Positions 35,488 to 47,043 of a stretch of 64,000 nt of DNA are shown here, in pieces. Within the stretch, counting starts at the first letter, position 1, and each line of letters opens with the position of its first letter. Both the position numbers and the translations under genes were made by a program. Where the stretch lies: positions 285,018 through 349,017 of the forward strand of contig JAAOMT010000299.1 of assembly GCA_016748015.1 (NCBI GenBank), read 5' to 3'. Under the pieces are notes generated by a model that was not told the origin of the DNA, made no database searches, and saw nothing but the letters and a program-made list of their open reading frames with translations. Origin of the DNA: Geosiphon pyriformis (taxonomy: Eukaryota > Glomeromycota > Glomeromycetes > Archaeosporales > Geosiphonaceae).

Positions 35488-36420
35488 TGTTACAGGTGAT
35501 TATTTGGGGTCTCAAAGCAAATAACAAACTCATAACTTGGTGCTCAATTGATCTAATAGTGTTGATATCTGAAGGTTTTAGTTGAGCTCTTTGTATAATA
35601 GACAGAGATTTAGTGGTGATGATAATAGTTTTCTGGAATCACAATTTTGCCCAATTTTTTTCTCAGCTTGGCAGCTGGATTTACTCTGGCAGTTGTGCCC
35701 TTCTAATAAGCTATCCGATAATATATATAATTCTACTCTTATTTTTGGGTCTTTTACCAGGCTATCTGTGATGTCAATAACTCAGCACTTTTAATTCTTA
35801 ATTAATTAGTAAAACAAAAAAGAAATAACAAAGAAAAATAAAAGAAAATAAAAGAAAATAAAGAAATAAACCAAGGCAATAAATGTTAATATCTTGTCAA
35901 TAGCTGTAATTAAGAGCTATTGTTCTAATATGATTAAGTATCAATTTCTATTAACATAAAATATTGATAGTAGAGAGTAAATTGTGATAGTAAATAATTA
36001 TTTATTGATATTTGTGGTGTGGAAAGTTGCTTAAATTAAATTTAAACTCAGATGTCTTGAGAATTTTAATAATTATAACTTGTAAATCTAATTAACTTTG
36101 AAAGTCCTACTGACTCTCAATCTTCTTGACTAATTTTCTAGCTTCTGATACTACTGTTATATATACATAAATTTTATTGTATGAGATTCTTTGAATTCCT
36201 CAATTCTCTAACCAGAAATCCTGAAATTCTTGAAATTCTGCAATTCCTTTGAAAGGAATTCTAGAATTCTGGAATCCTGCAATTTTTCATACGAGAATCC
36301 TGAAATTTCTGAAATTCTGCAATTCTTCTGAAAGGAATCCTGGAATTCCATTTTTACTACGTTTATTCTAATTAGCTAATTTATGTATTAATATTTAATT
36401 TCTATATTTTATGAGTAACA
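35488..36420 (-). repeat. 3' LTR of G5
   Basis: The plus strand reads TGTTACAGG to GAGTAACA. It carries a motif array of GAATTCC type near 36200-36350 and a TATA-like stretch near 36160. It is longer than the G1 LTR because of an extra segment (about 36060-36180), which makes it a subfamily. Confidence 0.88.
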
Positions 36421-38010
36421 TTATTCTCTCCTTTAATATTGAGCTCCTGCAAAATTTTCTCTTTTTTGTATCAATGTTGTTGCTGTAATTTCTATTGCTA
36501 TTTTAAATCTAATTTTATACATAACTGGAGTTTTTAACTATAGTAGTCTGTTTAGAATATCAATTTCAAATCTTGCATCTGTATTATATGTATGTTCAGA
36601 CATAATGCCCTTATTATTATTGCTAAATTGAATTAATTTCTGCTCCATTTTAAAATCTAAAAGCATGATATATTGTTTGGTGTTTGAAGTGGAGTTTGAA
36701 TTTATTGTTGGCAGAGTTTAAATTGTTATTGTCATTAGTAAAGTTTGAATTGTTGTCATTATTAGCAGAGTTTGAATCAAAATTAAGTTCCGATTTTGAT
36801 TTCTCTTTGTTCTTGCTGATTGGTTCTTCTTTAAATATATGACACATGAAAGTGAATTGTGACTACATTCCAATATTTTGACTTAAGACTGTTAGGTGAG
36901 TTTTGTTAATTTATTGGTACTGTGAAAATTAGGTTTTATTGGGCTATTAAAGGTAAGTTTTCTTGTATGATAACAGTATTTGAAATTTATCAAACTTTAA
37001 ATGTTCAGGTTTTTGAATAATTCCTGGAGTTTAAATTGCTAAAGATTTAACAAATTTTATTAATGATAAGTTTTTTTGTATGATAGCGGAGTTGGAATTA
37101 TTGGGTTTTTTGAATGATTGGTTCTTGAATAATCGGAGTTTTAATGAGTTTATCAAAGGTAAGTTTTAAATGTTTGGGGTTTTAATGATCAGGTTCAAAG
37201 TTTGCTGGTTTTGAATATTTGGAGTTTTAATTTCCAGATTTTCTGCAATTAGGTTTTGATAATTAAATTCTTGATCCTTTTTTTCTTTTTTTTCTGATGC
37301 CATTATCTCCCAAAAACTTGCAGTTCCAAAATCTGGTGGAGGTGGCAGTAATCAGAATCCTGATGGCATTGGTGATCACAATTTAAATCCTTTGAAGTAA
37401 TTATTATAAGTTCCTAATAATTCCACTTTCTTTTGTTTACTTTGAAATGGTAGTTGTTCAAATGTTAATGTCACATTTAATGTGGATGCACTTGCTGATG
37501 TGATATTGATGGTACTTCTGGATATATAATAATATGATAAATATAGTAAAGATTCAATTCTTTGTTTTTTTCATATTGGTAATTGTATTTTTTTTGGGAT
37601 TACTATTGGTGTTTATAACTTTCCTTTACTTTTATCTGCATAGATAATGAGGAATTGTTGTTGAATGTATCTTTTAATTTCTTGATTAATTTCTCTAATG
37701 ATTGATGCAAAACTGTAATTTTGTGGTAAACTGGTATGTTAGATTAATTTTGTATAGAAGTTTTCTCTTGCTAATTCAATGTTAACTGGTTTTTCCAGAA
37801 AATTTGTAATTCTTTCATTGATATAAAAGTTGAAGACTAATTCTATTGAATAATGGTTATTGGTTAAGCTTAATTGTTGGCTGTACTATTAAAATAAAAA
37901 TTTAGCAAATTTTAAATAGTTTGTTTCTATTATTTCTGATTTTGCCACTTTTGGATAATTGTTGTTGATACTGGTTCTCTGTAGGATTATATCTTACAAG
38001 AAGCACCAAA
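36421..38010 (-). pseudogene. G5 internal remnant (gag, Cys cluster, dUTPase ends)
   Basis: Reading leftward from 38010: primer-binding site (AAGCACCAAA on the plus strand), gag N-terminus with GTG GCA AAA TCA GAA (GTG at 37946-37948), an acidic gag linker near 37260-37300, then a jump to the cluster B/acidic linker region (36650-36960). A dUTPase start (YNTDARFEI) follows near 36580, then a second jump at about 36480 to the end of the polyprotein (GAQY-stop) and a polypurine tract. Stops are frequent. Confidence 0.8.
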
Positions 38011-38933
38011 TGTTACAGGTAATTATTTGGAGTCTTAAAGCAAATAACAAACCCATAACTTAATGCTCAATTGATCTAATAGTGTTGATATCTAAAGGTT
38101 TTAGTTGAGCTCTTTGTATAATGGACAGAGATTTAGTGGTGATAATAGTAGTTTTCTGGAATTGCAATTCTGCCCAATTTTTTTCTCAGCTTGGCAGCCG
38201 GATTTACTTTGATAGCTATGTTCTTCTAATAAGCTATCCAATAATATATATAATTCTATTCTTATTTCTGGGTCTTTTACTAGACTATCCATGACATCAA
38301 TAACTCAGCACTTTTAATTCTTAATCAATTAATAAAACAATAAAGAAATAACAAAGAAAAATAAAAGAAAATAAAGAAATAAACCAAGGCAATAAATGTT
38401 AGTATCCTGTCAATAGCCATAATCAAGAGTTATTGTTCCAATATGGTTAAGTATCAATTTCTATCAACATGAAGTGTTAATAGTGGAGAGTGGATTGTGA
38501 TAGTGAATAATTATTTATTGATATTTGTGGTGTGGAAAGTTGCTTAGATTAAATCTAAACTCAGATGTCTTAAGAATTCTAATAATTATAATTTGCAAAT
38601 CTAATTGACTTTGAGAGTCCTACTGACTCTCAGTCTTTTTAACTAATTTTTTAGCTTCTGATACTACTGCTATATATACATAAATTTCATTGTACAAGAT
38701 TTCTTGAATTCTTCAATTTTCTAACCAGAAATCTTGGAATTCTTGGAATCCTGCAATTTCTTTGAGAGGAATTCTGGAATTCTGGAATCTTGCAATTCCT
38801 CATATAAGAATCTTGAAATTCCTGAAATCCTGCAATTTCTCTAAGAAGAATTTTGGAATTTCACTTTTACTACATTTATTCTGATTGGCTAATTTATGTA
38901 CTAATATTTAATTTCTATATTTTATAAGTAATA
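38011..38933 (-). repeat. 5' LTR of G5
   Basis: Plus strand TGTTACAGG to AAGTAATA. It is clearly the partner of 35488-36420; by eye the differences are mostly A/G and C/T. Confidence 0.88.
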
Positions 38934-38964
38934 CTAGTTAATAACTAAAATTCTACTAGTAATA
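38934..38964 (-). repeat. Target duplication and last bases of the G4 3' LTR
   Basis: CTAG (38934-38937) is the right copy of the G5 target duplication. Bases 38938-38964 align with the first bases of the family 3 solo LTR and end GTAATA, the reverse complement of TATTAC (decayed TGTTAC). Confidence 0.7.
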
Positions 38965-39740
38965 TAATTTTCTTCTTAAAACTAAGTTTTATCAAAGTTC
39001 AAATACTATCTGTAATATTGAAATAGTAGTCCAAAATAATTGTAGTAATTTGGTTTAAAAATTGTTGAAATTTTAGTTCTGTAAGTTTGTTAATGTATTA
39101 TATCTTTATTGATTGAAGTATTAAATTTTGTAGAACATTTTCACAAAATATTAAATAAGTTGTAGAGTTTAAATGCTGCTTTAAGTTTATAACAAGTGTT
39201 TATTGATTCAGCTGCTGTCTTAAATTCATTGTGAATTTGTTTTGGTATAGCTTCAGGAGTGAAGTTTGTTGCTATTAGTTCTAATTTTTGTTTATAAAGT
39301 GTTCTTCCAATATAAAAATATTTATATATAAGAATATGTTTATTATTCTGTTCATTAAAATATTACAGAAGTTTTTGTTGAATTGTGATGTTTAGTGAAT
39401 TGTCAATTAAAGTAAATAAAAAGTTTTTTTTAAAGCTTGTTTCAAAAGTTTTGGTAATTAACTTTCAGAATAATTTCTTGTTTTTCCTTTATAAAAGTAA
39501 TAATTCTGTAAATTATTTACTATTGGTGTTATAGTTTCTTTTTAGGTATAATTAATTTGACTTTTATTAATTGTTATGGATAAATCAAGAAGTATTTTTA
39601 AAGCTAACATTAATTTTTGAGATATTTGTTGAATATTTCGTGAAATAATTATTGTGAAGTAAAATAACTTGTGAATAAAATTTGAAAAAATTTGAAAAAT
39701 AAAAATTTTGAAAAAATTTTAAAAAGAAAAATATGGAAAT
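38965..39740 (-). pseudogene. G4 C-terminal unknown region
   Basis: On the minus strand ELKFQQFLNQITTIILDYY near 39050 aligns with ELQQQINNTVLNHYS of G2, showing that this region also existed in family 3. It ends at a decayed polypurine tract next to the LTR. There are many stops. Confidence 0.7.
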
Positions 39741-41240
39741 ATTTTTGGGTATTGGGATTTTATATATTTTTGGTTTTCTTGTGATTTTTTATTCTGTTTT
39801 ATGTTTGTATATTTTTAAATAAGTATAATAATAATGTTTAAATGATCAGATTTTGTTGCTATTCTATTATAATTATTGGTTCTAAGTTTCAGAGAATATT
39901 TTTAGGATTAATTAAAAAGAACTGTATATTAATTTGTAAAATTAATGATTCAAAATTATTTCTGAAATAATAATGTTTCAATTAATTTCCATGTGCAATT
40001 TTTGTTAAGACTTTGTTATTAAGTCTTAACTTATATGATTTATTGTTTAAGGTTTTATAAATATAAAATAGTCTATCCTATTTATGTTTAAATTTTTCAC
40101 TCCATTGTTTTTCAGTTTTAGTTCTGTATAAGAGAACTTTAAACTTGTTAATTATTGGTGGCAATTTGTTGTTATGTTATTTTTTTTGTTAAGCTTAAAA
40201 GTGTTTAATATAAGTGGCTGCTATTTGTTGTTTCCTTTCTAAAGTATTAAAAAGAGTGTAGATTTTTTATTAAAGTGTTTTTTAAAAGTTTTCTTCATTA
40301 ATTGGTTGCACAGAGTATGTTTTTACAGTAAAATTAATTGGTAATATTGCTGTTTTTTCATAGATTAAATCAAAAAATATGTGTTTTGTGGTATCTTGTT
40401 TTAGTGTTTTGTATGCTAATAACACTGATAGAATAAAGATATCTTATTCCTGTTCAAAATCAGTTAAAACTTTGGCTAATGATTTACATAGTATTTAATT
40501 GAATCATTTTACAAATCTATTTGTTTATGTATAGTAAGATAATGATAAAGATCTTTTGATCTTAAATTATTCACAAATTTTTTGTATTATGTTGTTCACA
40601 AAATGTGTTTCTTAATTAAATAAAAGTTTAATTGGACATCTGTATTTACAAATAATAACCTTATAGATAAAATTTGCTACTGATTTTGCATTTACTTATT
40701 GAATGGTTCTGGCTTCAAGCCATTTGGTAAGATAATTTACTGTAATTGTAATATAACAGTTTTCTTGAATAGTAATAAGTAATGATCCAACTAAATCAAT
40801 TTTTACTTTGTCAAAAAATTGTTCAACTTTGATTGGATTTAAAGTTTTAATAAAGGAAGTTTTTTCTTTTCTTTAACAATTATTACATGATTTTATATAC
40901 TATTGAATGTTTTAATATTTTCTGTATTGTGCTGTCTTTTTCTAGATATTCTAATAAAGAGTCTGTATATATGTTGTATAAAATTGTTTTTTTTTTATTT
41001 TGTTGAATTAATCTAAGTGAATTTGTTGAGTTTTGGCAGTTTTGATAATAAATTTTATTATGGTGCAGAAAATATTGTTTGAATTGGTATTTTAATTAGT
41101 ATTTTTTGGCTGAAAACCAATTTTCTGGTATTTTGAGAGTTTTTAGATAGTTTTTAATATTGTTGTAGTTTTTGGAATCTATTTTTAATTGTTGACTATT
41201 GTTGAAATTAATAGTTTATTGGTGTTAATTCTAATCTTGC
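39741..41240 (-). pseudogene. G4 integrase relic
   Basis: The HHCC region near 40880-40990 reads NIYTDSLLEYLEK...TIQ against NMHSDIHLGHFRKTATIQ of G2, with His lost to Tyr. The catalytic core and GPF region follow leftward to about 40000. Many stops. Confidence 0.75.
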
Positions 41241-42720
41241 CTTATTCTGAAAAGGCTATTTATAGTTGTATGTAATTTGTTTAATTTGTGATAAACAATA
41301 TATTTGTAGTCTGTTAGAAAATCAGACCATTAAGCTTGTTTAGCACTAAGTTCAGAGTTTTTTTTGCTGAGCTATTTGAGATCAATATTATTTATAATAA
41401 TATTAAATTGGAGTCTATTTTGGAGATATTATTGAAAATGGTTTAAAGTCCAAATAACAGTTGTTGCTTTTAATTTTGTGAACTCATATTTGAATTCAGT
41501 TGGTTTAAAAGTTCTATTGGCATAAACAATTATTTGTTTGTTGCTATTGTTATCCAATTGTAATAGAATAGCACCAAAAGCTATATGTAAAGCATTAGTA
41601 ACTAACTAAAACCTTTTACTAAAATCTAAATAAGCAAAAATTAAAGCTGTAGTAAGTTTTTTTTTAAGAGTGTCAAATGCTTGTTGTTGAGCTTATGTCT
41701 ATTAATATTTTATGTTCTTGTTAGTCAGGTGGTTAAGTGGATTAGCAATTTTGGAAAATTTTTTAATAAATTTTCAGTAATAAGAAACTAATCTTATAAA
41801 TTCTCTTAGTTCTGTAGTATTTCAGAGAACTTGAAAATTTTTAACAGCACTAATTGTTTCTGAATTGGATTGGATTTTATCTTTGCTGACAATGTGTTCA
41901 AGAAAGATTAAATTTGTTTTTTTAAAATAACATTTTTTGATGTTTAATTTTAATTCTATTTTTTGTAATCATTAAAAAACTTTTCACAGATAGATCAAAT
42001 AGACTTTAAAGCTTGAAGAATATACATCAATGTTATCTAAATAAATAACTACTAATTGCCATAAAAGTCCTTTATAAACAACATTCATAAGTCTTTGAAA
42101 TATTGCTAATACATTACAAAATCCAAAAAACATTATGTTAAATTCATAATTTTCTTTTTAAGTAGTAAATACTGTTTTGAGATAATCTTTAGGATCTATT
42201 TTAATTTGTCAATATCTGCTTTTTAAGTTTAAAGTTGAAAAAACTTGGCTTTTTTTAGAGCATTTAGCATATTATCAATTCTTAGTAGTAAATAAGCATC
42301 TCTAATTGTAATACTATTTAGTTGTTAATAGTTTACACAAAATTTGATTTTGCTATTTTTTTTTATAAGAACCATTGATAAGACTCAAGAGCTTTTTAAT
42401 AGTTGAATAAGATTATTATTGAGCATTTATTGAACTTCTTCTCTAATAAATTGATGACTAGTAAATAGAACTTAATAGACTTATTGACATTTTGATAGAG
42501 CATTTTCTATATGAATTTGATGCTATACAATATCAGTTTTTCTAAAATTGTTATTATCTTTGGCAAATATATTATCATATTTGGCAATCAACTGTTTTAA
42601 TTGTCTTTGTTATTGAAGTTTCAAGAGACTCATGTTGATTTGAAAAAGTTTTTTTTCTAAAATATAGTAGTTTTCAGTAGTAAAAGTAATGTTTGTATTT
42701 GAAAATAGTGAATATTTTAC
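41241..42720 (-). pseudogene. G4 reverse transcriptase and RNase H relic
   Basis: Near 42040-42240 the minus strand reads KTVFTT*KENYEFNIMFFG and VVIYLDN, aligning with KTAFTTQNGNYEFNVMPFG and VVVYLDD of G2. The second active-site Asp is Asn. RNase H remnants lie at about 41250-41700. Boundaries are approximate. Confidence 0.82.
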
Positions 42721-43453
42721 AATTTTAATGAAATTAACAACAATTTAAAAGGTTTTATTTTGGAAAATATTGTTATATATGATTCTAATTTCTAATTTGT
42801 TTAATAAAATAATAAGATAATTGTTGAGATTATAGAATATAACTCAAAATTTTTTTATTTTTTTTGGAATATAAACATTTAGAATTGAAATTTTATGCTT
42901 TAAACAGATTTGTTTATTTGATTCAAAGATTTATTAAATGGTTGTAAGCTTTGAACAAATATAAATTTCATAATGTTCTCCATAAAATAAAATGGTAATT
43001 GGTTGGAAAAGTTGAAGAATCTGGTAAATTTTGTTCTATATATTAAGAGCTATATTTACTAAAACTGTAAATTGTTTAGTTAAACCAAAATCTTGGATTT
43101 TTCTTTCACTTTTTTTTAATTGTTTTCTGTTGTTGACTGATTATAAACCCGAAATATTAATTAAAGACAAATAAATTGCTTGAGCAATTTTTTTAGCATG
43201 CTTAATTTTAAATAGTTTGTCAGTTTTGTTTTGTAACAGAATTGTAATGTTTTTAATGTATTTCATATCTATAATTCTTTTTCTAATGTTAATTTTTTTA
43301 CTTGTTAATAATGATTAAGAAGCAATTTGAACTATTGCTTCTAATGGGATTTTAAAAGCAATTTTTAAGTTGATTTTTGTTAAAAATTTTGGTTAGAGGA
43401 CCAAAGTGTCTTTTTCTGAATATTATAGATTATATTTAGCATCTATTTTATGG
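42721..43453 (-). pseudogene. G4 dUTPase-like region and linker relic
   Basis: Just left of the G2 insertion the minus strand reads INLKIAFKIPLEAIVQIAS, KKINIRKRIID and KIQDFGLTK. These align with DLKIAVEIPPGIMVQMAS, KKGISIQGGIID and RGTFGFGLTE of G2. A stop follows IAS exactly as in G2, where sister copies have Arg in motif 2. G2 inserted just upstream, at ATGG. Confidence 0.82.
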
Positions 43454-43556
43454 TGTTACAGTTTAAGAATTTAGCAAAAAGAATCATAAAAATAATACAA
43501 ACTATTCAATCATAATATAGCACAGTAATAATCTTAGAAAAGTAATGATTAACATA

Positions 43557-43648
43557 GTAGCAAACACCATCTCGTGATAGTGGCAAGCACCAGTTCACAA
43601 TAGCAGCCAACACCAACTGGTGATAGCAGCAAACACCAAGTTGAAATA
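43557..43648 (+). repeat. 23-bp tandem array, four units, G2 LTR
   Basis: Four contiguous units of exactly 23 bases share a core like GCAAACACCA and end GATA, CAATA or AATA. The same array is at 52361-52452 in the 3' LTR. It lies about 40 bases upstream of the TATA-like box, so it is probably a U3 control array. Confidence 0.85.
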
Positions 43649-43686
43649 TCAAAAAGAAAGTATTTTCTCATAGAACTACAAACATG

Positions 43687-43694
43687 TATATATA
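43687..43694 (+). promoter_or_regulatory. TATA-like box in G2 5' LTR
   Basis: TATATATA follows the 23-bp array and recurs at 52491-52498 in the 3' LTR. The promoter role is inferred from position and from the matching layout in G1. Confidence 0.55.
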
Positions 43695-43735
43695 CAGTAG
43701 TTTTAATATTGGGAAATAATCAATCAAGTAATAAA

Positions 43736-44115
43736 NNNNNNNNNNNNNNNNNNNNNNNNNNNNNNNNNNNNNNNNNNNNNNNNNNNNNNNNNNNNNNNNN
43801 NNNNNNNNNNNNNNNNNNNNNNNNNNNNNNNNNNNNNNNNNNNNNNNNNNNNNNNNNNNNNNNNNNNNNNNNNNNNNNNNNNNNNNNNNNNNNNNNNNNN
43901 NNNNNNNNNNNNNNNNNNNNNNNNNNNNNNNNNNNNNNNNNNNNNNNNNNNNNNNNNNNNNNNNNNNNNNNNNNNNNNNNNNNNNNNNNNNNNNNNNNNN
44001 NNNNNNNNNNNNNNNNNNNNNNNNNNNNNNNNNNNNNNNNNNNNNNNNNNNNNNNNNNNNNNNNNNNNNNNNNNNNNNNNNNNNNNNNNNNNNNNNNNNN
44101 NNNNNNNNNNNNNNN
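43736..44115. other. Assembly gap (380 N)
   Basis: The gap is entirely within the 5' LTR of G2. The 3' LTR has 407 bases (52540-52946) between the matching flanks, so the gap is close to, but probably not exactly, the true length. Open frames spanning the N run are artefacts. Confidence 0.98.
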
Positions 44116-44294
44116 CATAAACACACACAACAATCAAGAATTAAAGAATAACTTACATCGCAACAGTAAAAAAAAAGCCTTCAGTATAACAGTGACATTA
44201 TCACACAAATAGAATTGAGGAACTCACGAAAGACTGATTGCAATTAAAGCAGGATATCAGCAATTAAATATAACAAGAAAACTATCCCGTAACA

Positions 44295-44376
44295 TTTGGT
44301 GAACCCTACGAGGAAAAAAAATCAAAAAGGAAATAATAATTAGCAATAATTCATTGCTAAAAAGGAAAAGACAAAA
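44295..44376 (+). other. G2 primer-binding site and leader
   Basis: TGGTGAACCCTACGAGG begins two bases after the LTR and differs from the family 1 site, so a different tRNA primer is implied. There is no ATG in the gag frame between the TAG at 44341 and the GTG at 44377. Confidence 0.7.
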
Positions 44377-46230
44377 GTGGCGACAAAAATCCCTAATCTT
44401 ACTGTTCTTGAATTCTGCCATGCTATTTACACACAAAATCAAAGTGATCTTGGATTACCAGAAGGGTGTTGTCCAGCAGAATCTGCCCTCACTTATTATA
44501 TCAATGCCAGAATAAATTATCATATAGGAAAAAAAGAAGAACCACATGACGCAAAACTTGGATTGTATAGAGAATTATCACAATACACTACAAAAGAAGT
44601 AACAGTAATAGCTGCAACTATTGTCAAAATCCATCAAGAAATTGAGCAATACGCCAACAAAAATTTTTCAATATCCACAGGAAACACTAGGGAACGCGCC
44701 AACAAAACCAAAGAAAATTTAGAAACTAATCAGGAAAGTAACCAGCAAAAACTAGGAACACCAGCTCAAACGCCAAAGAAAACTGTCACTCAATCAATAA
44801 AGAAACAACGTATTTATTCACCAGAAGATAAATCATACCATTTTTCACCAGAAAATAAGATACAAATTCTATTAGGAGCTGTATCATCATCAACATCAAC
44901 TCCACAAATGCCAAGAACTCCTAATTATATTGATAAAATTAAACAACGTAACTGGGAAGACATACCAATTACAGGAGGATATTCATCACTATTCCAAAAC
45001 CCTCTTTTTCAGCCAAAATTTAGAACGGAGTTTGAAAACCGTGAAGAGGAGTCTGAATCGGAATCCGAAAAAGAGACCAGCGAAAAAACAATCACAAGAC
45101 CAGTCACTGGAACAAGCAGCCAGTCCAGAAACCAAGAAACTTGTGATCAAGAGGAAGAACCGGATATAAGGGAAGCCACCTTTAGGAACGCTCAAGGAAA
45201 TATCATCCCACCTTCTCTTAGACCAATAAACCCACTAGTAGAAAACGGCAACAAAATGACCACACCATACATTGCAAGACTAACAGATTTCTCAGGAGAG
45301 GAAGAAGAAATGGACGTGCACACATGGCTCAGAGAAGCACAAAAAGCCATCCAGGCAAATAACTGGAATGACCAAAGAGCAATTCAAACATTATCTTTCT
45401 TCCTGAAAGGCACAGCCGACTCGTGGTATCAAAGCCTGGAAACAAAACTCACGAGCTTCGCCGAATTTAAAAATGCACTCCTGGAGTATTTTAGCGACCC
45501 AAACGCTGTAATCCAACTACAAAACAAATTCAATACTATCAAGCAAAATACCAGTGAAACTGTCACCCAATACCTTGCTCAATTCAATCGAATTCGCCGT
45601 CAGATTGAAGCGATTGAACAAGGATACTACACTGATCCTCAGGTTTTAAATCAGTTTATTAGAGGATTAAAAAGCAGCATTTTAGGAAAAGTATGTCCTG
45701 CCCACCCTAATTCCTTACCAGAAGCCGTTACGCTTGCCAGAGCCCTTGAATCGGCTGAGAAAGAAGCTAACCATAGTCAAATGGTTAACATGGTAATGGA
45801 GGAAAATAAGACAGAAACATTAAAGAAAAGAGTAACGCGATTAGGGGAGGAACTCTCTAAGAAAATAGAAAGTTACCTCATCCCGGATCCGAGAAAAAAT
45901 ACATACCAACCACCCCAAAGACGCAGCCAGAAAGTCAGCGACAGTCGAAATAATTGTTCATCGCACCAGAAATTCAGAACAGAAACATGCGCCTGTCATT
46001 TTTGCAAACACGTAGGACATTTGATTAGTCAATGTCAAATGCGAATGATGCAGGAAGCACGCGAAAATAATTACTACGCGCCACCCTAAATGCCCAGAAG
46101 CCAGTACATGCCAATACTACGCCAATATCTCACCATGTATCAAAATCAAGGAGCTTACCAGCAACAGCCCATGATAGCCAACCCGAATTGGCATCTCGAG
46201 GCCCGAAATCAGCCCATGTAGAACCAGAAC
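44377..46230 (+). pseudogene. G2 gag: capsid region and CCHC nucleocapsid
   Basis: It is open from GTG GCG ACA AAA for 570 codons. The N-terminal domain covers residues 1-100, a Ser/Glu-rich linker follows, and the capsid-like Retrotrans_gag domain is at about residues 305-470 (WLREAQKAIQ, TADSWYQSLE, VLNQFIRGLKSS). The knuckle CHFCKHVGHLISQC is near residue 545. The frame then continues through TAA (46087) and TAG (46219), both one C-to-T step from Gln codons, into the protease. The first in-frame ATG after the GTG comes only near residue 178, so the start is either non-AUG or formed by splicing. Confidence 0.9.
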
Positions 46231-47043
46231 GTGTTGGTCCAGAGGAATCTAAACTGCGCCGGAACCAATCAGCAAACCAATCTAAACTACCAAAATTATC
46301 AACAAACTTACCTTAATATACTGGAAAACCTGATCATCAGAAACAATAATGGTAAAAACATAAACAGAATCAAAAATTCCTCCAAATTGAGCCAGACAAT
46401 ACCACCAGCAGTTGCCACCGAAGATAGCAGCCTCGCAGCTATTTTTCCTTTTGAATTAGAGGAAAACGAGGCTATGTTCAGTGGAGCAGCATTGGACGAA
46501 AAACGCCCAATCACTGCTATGTATATGGAAGCCACTGTAAACAATACTCCAATCAAACTTATCTTAGACAGTGGATCCACTGGAAGCATCATAACACTTC
46601 AACTAGTAAACCAACTGGGTTTCAAAGTTGATCGTGCTGCGACGTCCCAAATCATAACAGCCGATGGAAGTACAAAGCTGCCTCATGGCGAAATCGACTC
46701 ATTTCCTTTCGAAATTAACGGCATAGTAATACTTACAAAAGTATTAGTAATGGACGCTACACAATATCAAGCGTTAGTAGGGAATGACTGGTTAACAAAA
46801 GCCAACACCACTCTAGACTGGACCACCCAAGAGCTTCTGATCAATTATAATGGCCACCAGGCCAAAATTCCAGCCACCTGTGGCCACTTCCAAAAACCCA
46901 GCACCAACCAAAGACCTACCTTCGAATTTGAGGAAAATCCAGCACTACCAGCCATCGAAACCTATCAGCTCTCTTGGACTGATGACCAAAGAACAGGACT
47001 ACCAGCCATACCAACGTGGACCAGTGAAGAAAGATCTGAATAA
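46231..47043 (+). pseudogene. G2 protease
   Basis: Same frame as gag. The retropepsin-type active site LILDSGSTGSII has DSG at 46567-46575, followed by ITADGST and LVGNDWLTK. The domain itself has no stop. TAA at 47041 and TGA near 47080 separate it from the cysteine-cluster domain; both fit C-to-T change of CAA and CGA. A Trp/Asp-containing linker (LSWTDDQRTGLP) follows the domain. Confidence 0.93.

Larger units (their letters stand above)
35488..38933 (-). mobile_element. G5: internally deleted gypsy derivative, family 1
   Basis: Two LTRs (933 and 923 bp) flank only 1.59 kb of internal sequence. The flanking 4-bp duplication is TTAG (35484-35487) and CTAG (38934-38937). The interior joins the N-terminal gag to the second cysteine cluster, then the dUTPase N-terminus straight to the last codons of the C-terminal region. 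It keeps the primer-binding site and polypurine tract but no RT or integrase. Any mobility would have needed enzymes from a full-length relative. Confidence 0.88.
43454..44294 (+). repeat. 5' LTR of G2, with assembly gap
   Basis: It starts TGTTACAG and ends CCGTAACA. Bases 43736-44115 are unknown. The 3' LTR shows that about 407 bases should stand there. It carries a four-unit 23-bp array and a TATA-like box at 43687-43694. Confidence 0.92.

Noticed and set aside
43668-44212. Several open frames made of X residues on both strands
   Set aside because: They span the run of N and have no real coding content.
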